This document shows positions 1 to 7,227 of a stretch of 54,160 nucleotides of DNA, piece after piece. Source of the stretch: Sebaldella termitidis ATCC 33386 (lineage in GTDB: Bacteria; Fusobacteriota; Fusobacteriia; Fusobacteriales; Leptotrichiaceae). The stretch lies in contig NC_013518.1 in NCBI RefSeq assembly GCF_000024405.1, positions 1 to 54,160 of the forward strand, read 5' to 3'. A model generated the notes under the pieces. It had not been told where the DNA came from, searched no databases, and worked only from the letters and a program-made list of their open reading frames with translations. The translations under genes and the position numbers were made by a program. Every line of letters starts with the position of its first letter. The stretch's first letter is position 1.

Positions 1-239
1 TTTTTCAGTTTTTTATTGTATATTTATTTGTATATGCACATTTTTATGTAAGACAATTATTTTTTTGTTGTTTACTCAAGATATTTCTCTTTAAACACTG
101 ATATCGCTTTTAATTTTACAGCTATTTTCTTATCTTTATGTAATATTAGCATATTTTTATGATTTCTAATGATACATTTTTCAATCAGATTTTTTTACTT
201 TATATGATAATTTTTAGCTGAATAAATAAATTTATAAAA
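1..239. other. AT-rich intergenic stretch across the circle junction
   Basis: If the molecule is circular, this joins to 53990-54160 and makes about 400 bp without a convincing gene. The only thing seen is a 36-codon open stretch on the minus strand ending near position 77, which has no ATG and no ribosome binding site. I regard it as non-coding or decayed. Confidence 0.5.
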
Positions 240-267
240 AAAACTACTCTTTTTTCAAAAGTAGTTT
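240..267 (-). terminator. Rho-independent terminator
   Basis: AAACTACT and AGTAGTTT pair across an 11-base loop and a run of T follows on the minus strand. It closes the small gene and resolvase transcription unit. A look-alike hairpin lies at 43803-43822 beside a fragment of the same small gene. Confidence 0.75.
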
Positions 268-277
268 ATATAAAAAT

Positions 278-481
278 CTATATCTTCAACCAATTCCTAT
301 AAATAGTTAATTCTTCACCATTTTCTTTTCTGGATATTTTATAGTATTTATTTTTTCCAATCCTTTTTAAATAATAAGTAATTTCATCAGAAAATATCAA
401 TTCAAATTTTTCAGAATTAAGATTGAATTCTATGTGATTTAATCTTTCTCTACATAATAGATTATAAAATATTCTTTTCAA
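278..481 (-). CDS. Small hypothetical protein (67 aa)
   Basis: I do not recognise this protein. It is small, basic and rich in Tyr, Lys and Asn, with no signal peptide, membrane segment or Cys motif. Its start overlaps the end of the resolvase gene by 20 bases, so the two are probably co-transcribed and translationally coupled, and a terminator follows closely. The last eight residues (IYRNWLKI) and the following hairpin recur at about 43.84 kb as a gene fragment, so the gene family has been copied and broken elsewhere on this plasmid. Real gene likely; function unknown. Confidence 0.6.
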   Translation of the reverse strand: MKRIFYNLLCRERLNHIEFNLNSEKFELIFSDEITYYLKRIGKNKYYKISRKENGEELTIYRNWLKI

Positions 482-1115
482 GTTCCACCTCTTTTTCCAT
501 TTTATAAAACATTGGTCTTGAACATCCTATTTCTTTACATGCTTTTGTTATACTAATATAATCCGGATTATCCTTATCTCTTGTCAACCTATAAATCTCT
601 TTAAACTTTTCCCGGTATTTTTCTTCTTTATTTCTTCCTAGGTGTTGTCCTCTGGCTTTAGCCCTTTCAATTCCTTCTTGTTGTCTTTTTCTAAGTTCTC
701 TTCTCTCCCATTCTGCTCTTAAAAGATCTACTTCCAACATTGTATCAAGCATGGCATTTAACATTGCTTCTGCTAATGAGTCTGCTGTTTTGTCTACTAA
801 TTTAGTCTTCAAGAACTCGTTTAAATATTCCTGATCTATTGATTCTACTATCACTTTTTTATCTGCTAGCTTTACCAGACATTCTCTCACTTCTTTGGCA
901 TTTCTACCTAACCTGTCTAAGTTTTTTACTACTATTACATCATTTGATCTTACACATTCAATTAATTCATCCCAAGCTTCTCTATCTTCAAAATTTGCTC
1001 CTGATCTCTTTTCTTCAAAGATAGTTCTTTTATTTCCACCAAGTTCCTTAAATAATTCTATTTGTCTTGCTAAATTCTGTTTTGCAGTTGACACTCTGGC
1101 ATAATAATATTTCAT
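462..1115 (-). CDS. Serine recombinase, resolvase/invertase family
   Basis: A site-specific recombinase of the small serine family (Tn3 resolvase/Hin type), about 217 aa. The N-terminal catalytic domain starts with YARVST, in which Ser9 is the expected nucleophile, and contains the conserved DRLGRN motif near residue 70. The C-terminal region (about 165-210) has a helix-turn-helix, ISITKACKEIGCSRPMFYK. I chose the ATG at 1115 rather than one four codons upstream because GGAGG (1121-1125) sits five bases before it. On a plasmid such an enzyme usually resolves multimers or cointegrates. Three copies of a 14-base motif resembling a resolvase half-site (2275, 19243, 31561) may be its targets, which is inference. 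It could instead be a DNA invertase. Confidence 0.9.
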   Translation of the reverse strand: MKYYYARVSTAKQNLARQIELFKELGGNKRTIFEEKRSGANFEDREAWDELIECVRSNDVIVVKNLDRLGRNAKEVRECLVKLADKKVIVESIDQEYLNEFLKTKLVDKTADSLAEAMLNAMLDTMLEVDLLRAEWERRELRKRQQEGIERAKARGQHLGRNKEEKYREKFKEIYRLTRDKDNPDYISITKACKEIGCSRPMFYKMEKEVELEKNIL

Positions 1116-1242
1116 AATATCCTCCATTATTACTTTATAAAATTATTATACCTTAAGTAATCAAAAATGTAAATATTTATTCTAAACTATTTTTTACATA
1201 TTTATATAAATAAGAAATAAAGGATTTTTTTACATAAAAATA

Positions 1243-1269
1243 TACCTCTTTTACACTGTAAAAAAAGGT
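1243..1269. repeat. Inverted repeat upstream of the resolvase
   Basis: TACCTCTTTTACA and TGTAAAAAAAGGTA pair across one base with a single mismatch, in the 250-bp gap between the divergent resolvase and Shedu-like genes. Several TTTTACAT-like words lie nearby. It could be a regulatory site or part of a resolution site. No T-run follows on either strand close enough for a clear terminator. Confidence 0.3.
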
Positions 1270-1380
1270 AGACTATTATTTACATTGCTATGTTTTTTAA
1301 ATCTATTATTAAAAAAACTTTCTTTTTCTACAAGATTATGCTATCTTTTAAGAATATCAATTTAAAAGAAGGGATTTTTT

Positions 1381-2127
1381 ATGACTGAAAAAGAAATTTT
1401 AATAGAAAAATTTTATCAATTACTTAATTCATCTTCAACTTCTGAAAATGATATTCAAACATTTTTAGAAACGAATTCTTCATTAATTCCATTACCTTTT
1501 ATACTTAACCATGCTTTAAACGGTAACTCTGTCATTTCTAAATTAAATCTTGGTAATACTTATGTAACAGATTTTGCATACCTAACTAAAAGTACTGTAA
1601 AATGGCAATTAGTGCTTATTGAATTAGAAGAATCAAAGAAAAAATTTTTTACTAAAGAAAATTTATTTTCTGCTGAATTTAACAGAGCTTTGGCACAAAT
1701 TGATGATTGGAAAATTTATTGCGATAAATACAAAGATAGAATTATGAAGCAAACTAATGCTCTTAGGAATCCATTAAACGGTAATCCTGTTGAAATTTTT
1801 TATGTTTTGATATATGGACGTAATGAAGAATACCAAAATGACGAATATCGAAGTGCAAAAATTGCTGAACTTGAAAAAAATAGTAATTTAAGAGTAATGT
1901 CTTATGATTCTCTTGTTTCAGAATTTAGATATAAGACAGCTCATTATGAAGATAAAAATAAAATAATTTTATCGCCTCGTGGAGATGAAAAATTTTCTTT
2001 AAAATATCACTCTAATGTCTATGGCAGTTTTTTATTTGATCGTATTGATCCTAACTATTTAGAAATCCCTAAAAATTTCCATTCTGAATTATTAAATCTT
2101 GGGTATGATATAAAGAAATGGCTTTGA
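1381..2127 (+). CDS. DUF4263 (Shedu SduA-like) putative nuclease
   Basis: This 248-aa protein matches the single-domain DUF4263 pattern, the family of the Shedu anti-phage effector SduA, a PD-(D/E)XK-type nuclease fold. Visible elements in order are TDFAYL (about 61-66), the central strand VLIELEESKKKFFTK (about 80-94) with the acidic E-x-E and following lysines, and AQIDDWK (about 112-118) with the family's conserved Gln-Trp helix. GAAGGG precedes the ATG. It lacks a long N-terminal sensor domain, so it is a short form. It is a lone gene on the plus strand ending at a strong bidirectional hairpin, next to a resolvase. Family assignment is fairly firm; the defence role is inferred. Confidence 0.7.
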   Translation: MTEKEILIEKFYQLLNSSSTSENDIQTFLETNSSLIPLPFILNHALNGNSVISKLNLGNTYVTDFAYLTKSTVKWQLVLIELEESKKKFFTKENLFSAEFNRALAQIDDWKIYCDKYKDRIMKQTNALRNPLNGNPVEIFYVLIYGRNEEYQNDEYRSAKIAELEKNSNLRVMSYDSLVSEFRYKTAHYEDKNKIILSPRGDEKFSLKYHSNVYGSFLFDRIDPNYLEIPKNFHSELLNLGYDIKKWL

Positions 2128-2274
2128 TTATAAAAAAATATTAATTTAGTTTTCTCTTTTCAAGCTTTGTCTGTATTCTTATGATTCTTTATATATGATT
2201 AAATAAATCAAGGAATAAAAATGGACATTCTCCTTAAACAAGGACATATTTTTTAATGAAATCCTAACTGATAT

Positions 2275-2288
2275 TAACGTCCGATAAT
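2275..2288 (+). repeat. 14-bp dispersed repeat TAACGTCCGATAAT, copy 1
   Basis: Exact copies occur at 19243-19256 and 31561-31574, all intergenic and in the same orientation. GTCCGATAAT resembles the GTCTGATAAT half of Tn3-type resolvase crossover sites. It is a possible target of the resolvase encoded at 462-1115. Confidence 0.5.
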
Positions 2289-2311
2289 GTTGCTTATGAA
2301 TAAACAAGAAA

Positions 2312-2363
2312 AAAATTGACCTATTTTTTAATCATAATGACTAAAATTTAATAGGTCAATTTT
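2312..2363. terminator. Bidirectional terminator
   Basis: AAAATTGACCTATT (2312-2325) and AATAGGTCAATTTT (2350-2363) are perfect 14-bp arms, with T-runs on both strands. It separates the convergent Shedu-like gene and the 105-aa gene at 2457. Confidence 0.8.
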
Positions 2364-2456
2364 CGTGATTTAAGTTAAACATTACATTAAATTTCTTGTT
2401 TTGTATGGAATTTTTTTCTATATTTCATTGTACCATATAATTTTTTTTTGTAAAGA

Positions 2457-2774
2457 TTATTTTTTCATAATTAGTTCATTGACTTTATCAAATTGTTCTA
2501 AATATTCAATATATTTATTACTTAACTTCTTAAAATCATCGTTAGTACTTAATATATCTTCTTCACATTTAATGTTATTAGCTTTTTCTAGTGAAGCATC
2601 TCGAAAACTTATAACCTCTGTTGCTAGATCAATTAACTTTTGTATCTCATCTGCATGCTTTTTATGTATAGTTTTGTTTTGAACTAGCAACGGTATTACA
2701 CTATCCGGTTTGTATCCTCCTATTGATGATTTTAATACCTCTATTCTAATTTCATTTGCTTTTTCTTGGTTCAT
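2457..2774 (-). CDS. Hypothetical protein (105 aa)
   Basis: No family recognised. The protein is soluble, helix-rich and strongly charged, without Cys, signal peptide or membrane segments; the second half (about 45-105) reads as amphipathic helices. A good ribosome binding site, AGGAGGAAATT, lies directly before the ATG. It converges on the Shedu-like gene across a shared terminator and seems to be its own transcription unit. The upstream 400 bp hold two long palindromes. Function unknown. Confidence 0.7.
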   Translation of the reverse strand: MNQEKANEIRIEVLKSSIGGYKPDSVIPLLVQNKTIHKKHADEIQKLIDLATEVISFRDASLEKANNIKCEEDILSTNDDFKKLSNKYIEYLEQFDKVNELIMKK

Positions 2775-2828
2775 AATTTCCTCCTAATTTGTTTTTTTTC
2801 GTAACTTCCGTAATTCATTTTTAGCCTT

Positions 2829-2866
2829 GTTTAATATATTTCCTTCCGCGGTGAAATATATTAAAC
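2829..2866. repeat. Perfect 14-bp inverted repeat around CCGCGG
   Basis: GTTTAATATATTTC and GAAATATATTAAAC pair perfectly across a 10-base centre containing CCGCGG. No T-run follows on either strand, so it is more likely an operator or other protein-binding site than a terminator. It lies about 55 bp upstream of the 105-aa gene. Confidence 0.55.
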
Positions 2867-3026
2867 ACAATATATGAAATACTTTTAAAATTACTTTATT
2901 ATATTAAACCTTAATCTAAAAATAAGATAATTTAATATTCAATGAAAACATGAAAAATAACTAAATGCTTTAGTATTTTCTGATGTCTTTATTATTATAT
3001 GAAAATATTATATCATATACTTTAAA

Positions 3027-3067
3027 AAATGTCAAGTTAAATTTTATCAATAATTAACTTGACATTT
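3027..3067 (-). terminator. Long hairpin, terminator-like on the minus strand
   Basis: AAATGTCAAGTTAA and TTAACTTGACATTT are perfect 14-bp arms around a 13-base loop, with TTTTTT following on the minus strand. No minus-strand gene ends just before it, so it may be a back-up to the terminator at 3471 or a regulatory site. Confidence 0.5.
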
Positions 3068-3126
3068 CTAATTTTATGTTTTTTCATTTCTTTTTGGAAA
3101 TATAAATATACTTTAATTTTTTTATA

Positions 3127-3155
3127 TTGATTTTTTGCAATAAAAAAGGTATGAT
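3127..3155 (+). promoter_or_regulatory. Promoter for the 93-aa gene
   Basis: TTGATT (-35), a 17-bp spacer and TATGAT (-10) lie about 35 bp before the ATG at 3190. Confidence 0.55.
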
Positions 3156-3189
3156 TTGTCTAACAACAATTAACAAGGGGTAAAGAAAT

Positions 3190-3471
3190 ATGAACTATAA
3201 TTATTATTATTTTTTTAAAGGAATTAGAAAAATTGAGAAGATCAATGAATGGTTTGAATACGTATTTAGTAAAAACCCACGTATACTTTTAGTACACACA
3301 GCCCCTGTTACCTTTAATATTGACAACACAACTTATACAATCAGATACAAGGAAAAGTGGGATTTAATTTATTGTATAAAACTTCATGGTGTAACTTCAT
3401 ATATCGAACATTCACATTATTTACTAAAAATTGAAAATTTTTTAAATAAATTAAAGGACACAAAATATTAA
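3190..3471 (+). CDS. Hypothetical protein (93 aa)
   Basis: Not recognised. It begins with a Tyr/Phe-rich stretch (MNYNYYYFFKG) and has a mixed strand/helix composition, with no Cys, signal peptide or membrane helix. A ribosome binding site (AAGGGG) precedes the ATG, a -35/-10 pair lies just upstream and a strong GC-rich terminator overlaps its stop codon. It is therefore a complete, independently transcribed plus-strand gene among minus-strand neighbours. Function unknown. Confidence 0.65.
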   Translation: MNYNYYYFFKGIRKIEKINEWFEYVFSKNPRILLVHTAPVTFNIDNTTYTIRYKEKWDLIYCIKLHGVTSYIEHSHYLLKIENFLNKLKDTKY

Positions 3472-3491
3472 GCCCCGTAAGGGGCTTTTTA
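3471..3491. terminator. GC-rich terminator shared by convergent genes
   Basis: AGCCCC-GTAA-GGGGCT followed by TTTTT on the plus strand. It ends the 93-aa gene, and with A-rich flanking sequence it may also stop the minus-strand unit ending at 3500. Confidence 0.85.
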
Positions 3492-3499
3492 AGTTTATT

Positions 3500-3748
3500 T
3501 CATTCTCTGATAGTAAAATCTCTTTTGTCTACGTACCAATCAATATTAAGCTCTATATAATATGAGGGAATTTCTTCAAAATCTAATAGTATACTTTCGT
3601 AGTGTTCCGCCCAACAAGGGTGTAAATTTTGATATCCCATTTCTATTTCTTTATCCTGTCTCAAAAATTCTTCTCTTAAAAATTCTTTTAAAGTCTGATT
3701 TTTGGATAACTTTCCAATTACTTCATTATTTAAATAAACTACATACAT
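3500..3748 (-). CDS. Small protein paralogous to its upstream neighbour (82 aa)
   Basis: Function unknown. It is a short relative of the N-terminal part of the 205-aa protein encoded at 3739-4356. Both begin with a strand such as MYVVYLNNEVIGKL versus MIVLYLGNLLIGQI, then a helix ending in FLKEE/FLREE, a Gly-Tyr turn, a Trp-Ala pair and a strand with RDF/KEF near residue 78. Its ATG lies inside the last codons of that gene (10-base overlap), with GGGAGGG before it, so translation is coupled. It looks like a tandem duplication of one domain. Confidence 0.65.
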   Translation of the reverse strand: MYVVYLNNEVIGKLSKNQTLKEFLREEFLRQDKEIEMGYQNLHPCWAEHYESILLDFEEIPSYYIELNIDWYVDKRDFTIRE

Positions 3749-4356
3749 AAATTGCCCTCCCAGACTTTTACAAATTTTATATCACTATTAAAATATTCAA
3801 CATTCTTTATTTTTATATCAAGTTGTATAAATCTTTCCGTTATTATATCAGCTACTATTTGAAAATTACTTATATCTTCTGCATAAACAACATCATGATT
3901 ATACATTTCTGTTATTTTTTTATCTTTAGAAATGTATTCTTTATTTTTAAGTAATGTTACATAACTTCTGCCATGAATCCCTTTGCCGTCAGGATTTTCA
4001 TAAATTTCAAAAGAGTTAAGAGATATTTCTACCTGATCGTCATTTTCAAAATTTAATTTGGCAATTTTTTGATATCCGACAAAATTGCTTATTATTGGCT
4101 CATACCCATATTTATTTTTTTTTGACATAATCAAAAATTCTTTTCTTTCTGCAAATCTATCAGAATTTAATGTTATAGAATTTTCAGGTAAAATTTTATA
4201 ATCTTTTTTTAGTTTCGCCCATTTTGGAAATCGTACATAATAGCCTTTATTTCTCAATTCATTTATTCTTTCTATCTCTTCTTTCAAAAAATCATTTAAT
4301 TCTTCAATATTTTTTATTTGCCCGATTAATAGATTACCCAAATATAAAACTATCAT
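3739..4356 (-). CDS. Hypothetical two-part protein (205 aa)
   Basis: No known family. Residues 1-80 form the same domain as the downstream 82-aa protein. Residues about 85-205 form a second, beta-rich region with charged loops and no Cys clusters. There is no signal peptide. The ribosome binding site AAGGAGTGAT is of the extended type (pairing beyond GGAGG) shared by the next genes upstream, so 3500-5272 probably forms one operon: LPD25 protein, this protein, small paralogue. The company of LPD25 and ArdC suggests a mobile-element accessory role; this is inference only. Confidence 0.65.
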   Translation of the reverse strand: MIVLYLGNLLIGQIKNIEELNDFLKEEIERINELRNKGYYVRFPKWAKLKKDYKILPENSITLNSDRFAERKEFLIMSKKNKYGYEPIISNFVGYQKIAKLNFENDDQVEISLNSFEIYENPDGKGIHGRSYVTLLKNKEYISKDKKITEMYNHDVVYAEDISNFQIVADIITERFIQLDIKIKNVEYFNSDIKFVKVWEGNLCM

Positions 4357-4387
4357 TTTTTTATCACTCCTTATAATCTCTTAATTT

Positions 4388-5272
4388 TTATATTTTCTTT
4401 TCTGCCAACACCTTTTCAAGTTTTCTAAATGCTTCTTCTGAAGTCTGAAAATTCTGTTTTTCTGGCTTATATTCTTTCATTACATCAAACAGTCTTTTAT
4501 AATTCTTCTGAAAATCATCTATTACTTTATCCTGAATAATCCCTCTTAATTTTTCTATTTCATTTGATAAATCTTTAAAGCTTTCTTCTCTCTCTATAGT
4601 AAATGACTTTAAATTTTTGTAAATTCCGTCACCTAGATCAATTCTTTCAATATCATATTTTAGCCCGCTGTACTCTATTGCTAGTTTCGTTTTGTAATAT
4701 GGCAGATAGTATTCTTCGGAATCCTGATCGTTTATTTCCCTTTCTTCGTGATAAATATTATCGGCTTCTATTAATTTATTAAGAAACTCAATCGCTTCTT
4801 TTCCCTTAAATATAAGATTTTCCTGTAAAAATCTTTCGCTCCATTTAAAATACACTTTTAAAGAATCTATTCTATTATCAGAATTTTCAACTTCACAGTT
4901 TCCTTTTTCTAAATCCTGAATAGTTTCATTTAAACCATCTTTAGTCATTTCAGTGGATTTTATTTTTATATCTGCTATATCGTATACAGATATATATTCA
5001 TTTTGATTGTTTTTAAAAACTCCCATATCAAGACCCATTGACGGAAACTTTTCTAATTCTTCATTTGAAAGATTCCCCTGAATTTCCTTTGTCTGCTCAT
5101 AATCATAATATTTCAAATACATATATTTTCTCCCAAAATCATATGTATTTATCTTGTCATTTCCGAGTAAGTTTTTCATTAATTCTGTACTAACTCCTAT
5201 AGTAATAGCCTGTTTTTCTTTTTCCCCCTCTGTTAACACTCTACCCATTATCTCGTCTTTTCTTATTTCCAT
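4388..5272 (-). CDS. LPD25-domain polyvalent-type protein (294 aa)
   Basis: The central part resembles the Large Polyvalent Protein-associated domain 25: KVYFKWSERF (about 145-155), a helical stretch, then YYKTKLAIEYSGLKYDIERI and DLGDG (about 200-220), matching the family's pattern of Y-x-K-T-x-F strands followed by a DxGDG turn. LPD domains occur in proteins that conjugative elements and phages use on entry, often beside ArdC. The N-terminal 130 residues and the coiled C-terminal part are unassigned. I chose the ATG at 5272 because GGGAGTGAT sits at proper distance. It lies directly downstream of one copy of the 418-bp repeat; ardC follows the other copy in the same arrangement. Role in transfer or anti-defence is inferred. 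Confidence 0.6.
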   Translation of the reverse strand: MEIRKDEIMGRVLTEGEKEKQAITIGVSTELMKNLLGNDKINTYDFGRKYMYLKYYDYEQTKEIQGNLSNEELEKFPSMGLDMGVFKNNQNEYISVYDIADIKIKSTEMTKDGLNETIQDLEKGNCEVENSDNRIDSLKVYFKWSERFLQENLIFKGKEAIEFLNKLIEADNIYHEEREINDQDSEEYYLPYYKTKLAIEYSGLKYDIERIDLGDGIYKNLKSFTIEREESFKDLSNEIEKLRGIIQDKVIDDFQKNYKRLFDVMKEYKPEKQNFQTSEEAFRKLEKVLAEKKI

Positions 5273-5342
5273 TTTCATCACTCCCATATAATATTTTTAA
5301 AAACAAAACTAAATTTCTAAGGACACTCACGAACCACACACA

Positions 5343-5378
5343 TTAGCCCGCATTACCAGTAGAAGCCATTGAGTACAT
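5343..5378 (-). CDS. Conserved micro-ORF ending in MASTGNA-G
   Basis: An 11-codon frame, ATG to TAA, reads MYSMASTGNAG; the other repeat copy reads MHEMASTGNAS at the same position although the DNA around it has diverged. GGAGG lies about 16 bases upstream, which is far for initiation. It could be a leader peptide controlling the LPD25 gene, or the conservation may be of DNA/RNA structure rather than coding. Confidence 0.25.
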   Translation of the reverse strand: MYSMASTGNAG

Positions 5379-5401
5379 GCAATTGTCCAGAGTTCCTCCA
5401 A

Positions 5402-5555
5402 CAATTTTTTTTGTTTTTTTTCATAAACGAATTTTTGCATACAAGATTTTCAAGGTTTTGCGTAGCAAACACGGAGTGCTTGACCTTGAAAACTTGAATC
5501 CCGCTGGGATTTCGCAGTATGCTATAATTTGAGTTGAAAAAAAAGAAAAAAGATT
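5402..5555. other. Structured repeat core; candidate oriT or single-strand promoter, copy 1
   Basis: TTTTCAAGG (5447-5455) pairs with CCTTGAAAA (5484-5492) and encloses two small hairpins, TTTGC-GTA-GCAAA and CAC-GGA-GTG. A fourth hairpin, AATCCC-GCT-GGGATT (5497-5511), follows, then TGCTATAAT, a perfect extended -10 on the plus strand (TATAAT at 5523-5528). Such clusters are typical of transfer origins and of single-stranded promoters in plasmid leading regions. No relaxase gene is present to support this. Copy 2 is at 9579-9732. Confidence 0.4.
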
Positions 5556-5559
5556 AATA

Positions 5560-5588
5560 AAAAAAGAAAAGCTGTTTAGCTTCTCTTA
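5560..5588 (-). terminator. Terminator of the GIY-YIG gene
   Basis: On the minus strand an eight-base stem (AGAAAAGC/GCTTCTCT, one mismatch) is followed by a long T-run. The equivalent in repeat copy 2 (9743-9764) is a perfect stem. Confidence 0.65.
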
Positions 5589-5691
5589 TCATTCCCGGAA
5601 TAATAAAATTGTTTTTTTTCTACTTGCATTGTCCTAATTTGTGACAGTGCAATAAATTTTTGTAAAAAATTTTGTAATAAAAAATTTCATA

Positions 5692-6522
5692 TTAATTTAA
5701 GTTTAGTCCATGTGTTCTACTATTTAAAACACGTTTCCACCAACCTTCTCTCGTTATAATTATTTTATCATCAATTCGGGCATTATAGTTTTCTAAAATA
5801 CTATATTGAAAATTTTCTTTTATATAGTTAAATCCTTTTTCATTTATAATATCTTTTAAAAGTTCATTCCCTCCATGTCCATTTTTAATGTAAGTTGTCC
5901 ATCTTGTTAATAACATTCCCTCGCTTTCAGTTGCTGAACCAATATAATGTTTTCCACTCTCTTTATCAGTAATTAGATAAACTGCTTTTTGATTTTTAAG
6001 AGCATTTATCCAATCTCTTTTGTGCTTTGTTATAATTATTTTTAACTGATTATATGATAAACTAACATTATCATAGCCTGGAAATTCTTCTCCGTCATAT
6101 ATAGTAGGCAATATTTGAGAAACTTCTAAATCTTCTATTATCATTTTAAATTTTCTAACTTGATTTTGATACTTTTTGTGATGTTTTACTATGACTCTTC
6201 CATAATAAGCACTATACTTTTCTAATTCTTCACCTTCATAATTTATACCATTTTTTTTATTCAATTCTTTTGTTACAAGTTTGATTGTAGAAAGAACCCA
6301 TGTATCTTTACCTAACTTAAAAAAACAAATTGCTATTTCACCCTCATTAAAATACCTTTTTTCTTTTCTCCAAAATAACCATCCCGTATTTATAGCTTCA
6401 GGATTTTTTATATATTCTTCCATAGGATTAGTATCACCATTATGTTGATTAAATTTTACTTTTACTTTTTCTATCTGTTCACTCGAAAAGTTTAACAAAT
6501 CTTTTAACAATATTTTTTTCAA
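5692..6522 (-). CDS. GIY-YIG family nuclease (276 aa)
   Basis: The C-terminal half is a GIY-YIG endonuclease domain: AVYLITDKESGKHYIGSA (about 182-200) supplies the two Tyr-containing strands, an Arg follows in LLTRWTTY, and ENFQYSILEN plus a late EGWWKRVLNSR supply the expected Glu and basic region. Residues 1-175 form an unassigned N-terminal domain, probably for DNA or target recognition. The start codon is TTG (6520-6522) preceded by GGGTGGTAT; no better start is available. It sits between a terminator in repeat copy 1 and a palindrome of the par locus. It may be a stand-alone restriction-like or homing-like nuclease; target unknown. Confidence 0.75.
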   Translation of the reverse strand: MKKILLKDLLNFSSEQIEKVKVKFNQHNGDTNPMEEYIKNPEAINTGWLFWRKEKRYFNEGEIAICFFKLGKDTWVLSTIKLVTKELNKKNGINYEGEELEKYSAYYGRVIVKHHKKYQNQVRKFKMIIEDLEVSQILPTIYDGEEFPGYDNVSLSYNQLKIIITKHKRDWINALKNQKAVYLITDKESGKHYIGSATESEGMLLTRWTTYIKNGHGGNELLKDIINEKGFNYIKENFQYSILENYNARIDDKIIITREGWWKRVLNSRTHGLNLN

Positions 6523-6571
6523 ATTATACCACCCATATCATATTTCCTTTCTTATATAAAAATAAGTTTAA

Positions 6572-6590
6572 GTGTCGCAAGTTGCGACAC
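6572..6590. repeat. Palindrome GTGTCGCAAGTTGCGACAC, candidate centromere (parS) site 1
   Basis: Eight-base arms GTGTCGCA/TGCGACAC around AGT. A nearly identical palindrome lies at 8469-8487, so the pair brackets the three-gene par operon, and CCAAAA follows both. Neither copy has a T-run on either strand, so they are not ordinary terminators. A binding site for the 6596-7225 protein or the 63-aa protein is the likeliest reading. Confidence 0.55.
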
Positions 6591-6595
6591 CAAAA

Positions 6596-7225
6596 TTATA
6601 ATTTTTGTTCAAGACTATTTTTTTCTACTTCTAGCTTTGTTATTTTTTCTGTTAACTTTACTATTTCTTTATCAATTTTTTTTAATCTTTTTTCTATTTC
6701 TTCCAGGCTTTCAATTACTATCACATTACCGTCTTCTTTTGTTTCCTTATACTCTTTTAGCTTTTCTTCTACATTTTCAGATTCTAATATTTCAACAATC
6801 TCAATTATTTTCTCGTTCTCATCCTCTTTTTTTAATTCCTGAACTTCTTTTTTTAAATTTTTGACAGTACTATGTGGTAATTCAAATACCTTTGCCTGCT
6901 TTGTTTCCAAAAAAAGATTCCATTTATCTATAAATCTATATGCGGTATCTTTTGATATATTTATATATTCTAAATAAGCTCTAAATCCACCTTTTTTATT
7001 ATTAACTAAAAGTTGTTGAATTTCATATAAACTTTTAGATAATTCTCTAGTATTCCGATCTAATTGTCTCAAATTATTTCTTATAGAGCCTTCTTTTCTG
7101 ATAATCTTCTCAGCAGTTTCTTTTTCTATATTATAATCCTGAAAATTAAAATAAGTCTGCTCTTTTTCTTCTTCTAATGATATTACTTTTTCTTTTTTTT
7201 CTTCTCGCATATCAAATACACTCAT
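6596..7225 (-). CDS. Partition partner protein with HTH and coiled coil (209 aa)
   Basis: The gene following parA in the operon, likely the adaptor or centromere-binding component. Residues about 45-105 hold a region with a helix-turn-helix (FRAYLEYINISKDTAYRFIDKW), resembling DUF3102-type plasmid proteins. Residues about 120-209 are a highly charged coiled coil (repeated EEIEKRLKKID-like heptads), as in KfrA/ParB-type partners. The ATG at 7225 is chosen over one three codons upstream because GAGAGTGGT precedes it at correct distance and it then starts just after the parA stop codon. Likely it binds the flanking palindromes and stimulates ParA; this is inferred from position. Confidence 0.7.
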   Translation of the reverse strand: MSVFDMREEKKEKVISLEEEKEQTYFNFQDYNIEKETAEKIIRKEGSIRNNLRQLDRNTRELSKSLYEIQQLLVNNKKGGFRAYLEYINISKDTAYRFIDKWNLFLETKQAKVFELPHSTVKNLKKEVQELKKEDENEKIIEIVEILESENVEEKLKEYKETKEDGNVIVIESLEEIEKRLKKIDKEIVKLTEKITKLEVEKNSLEQKL

Positions 7226-7227
7226 TT

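Larger units (their letters stand above)
5270..5686. repeat. ~418-bp direct repeat, copy 1 (upstream of the LPD25 gene)
   Basis: Homologous end to end to 9446-9863. The core at 5402-5555 is identical over 154 bp to 9579-9732, while the flanks drift. In each copy, read on the minus strand, the order is terminator hairpin, structured core, a micro-ORF, a ribosome binding site and the ATG of an entry-type gene (LPD25 protein here, ardC in copy 2). Confidence 0.9.

Noticed and set aside
1-77. Short minus-strand frame ending KAISVFKEKYLE
   Set aside because: No start codon with a ribosome binding site and a stop close upstream; at most a gene remnant.
5692-6522. GIY-YIG protein as a relaxase partner or group I intron homing enzyme
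   Set aside because: No intron-like flanking sequence and no relaxase motif; only the nuclease fold is supported.
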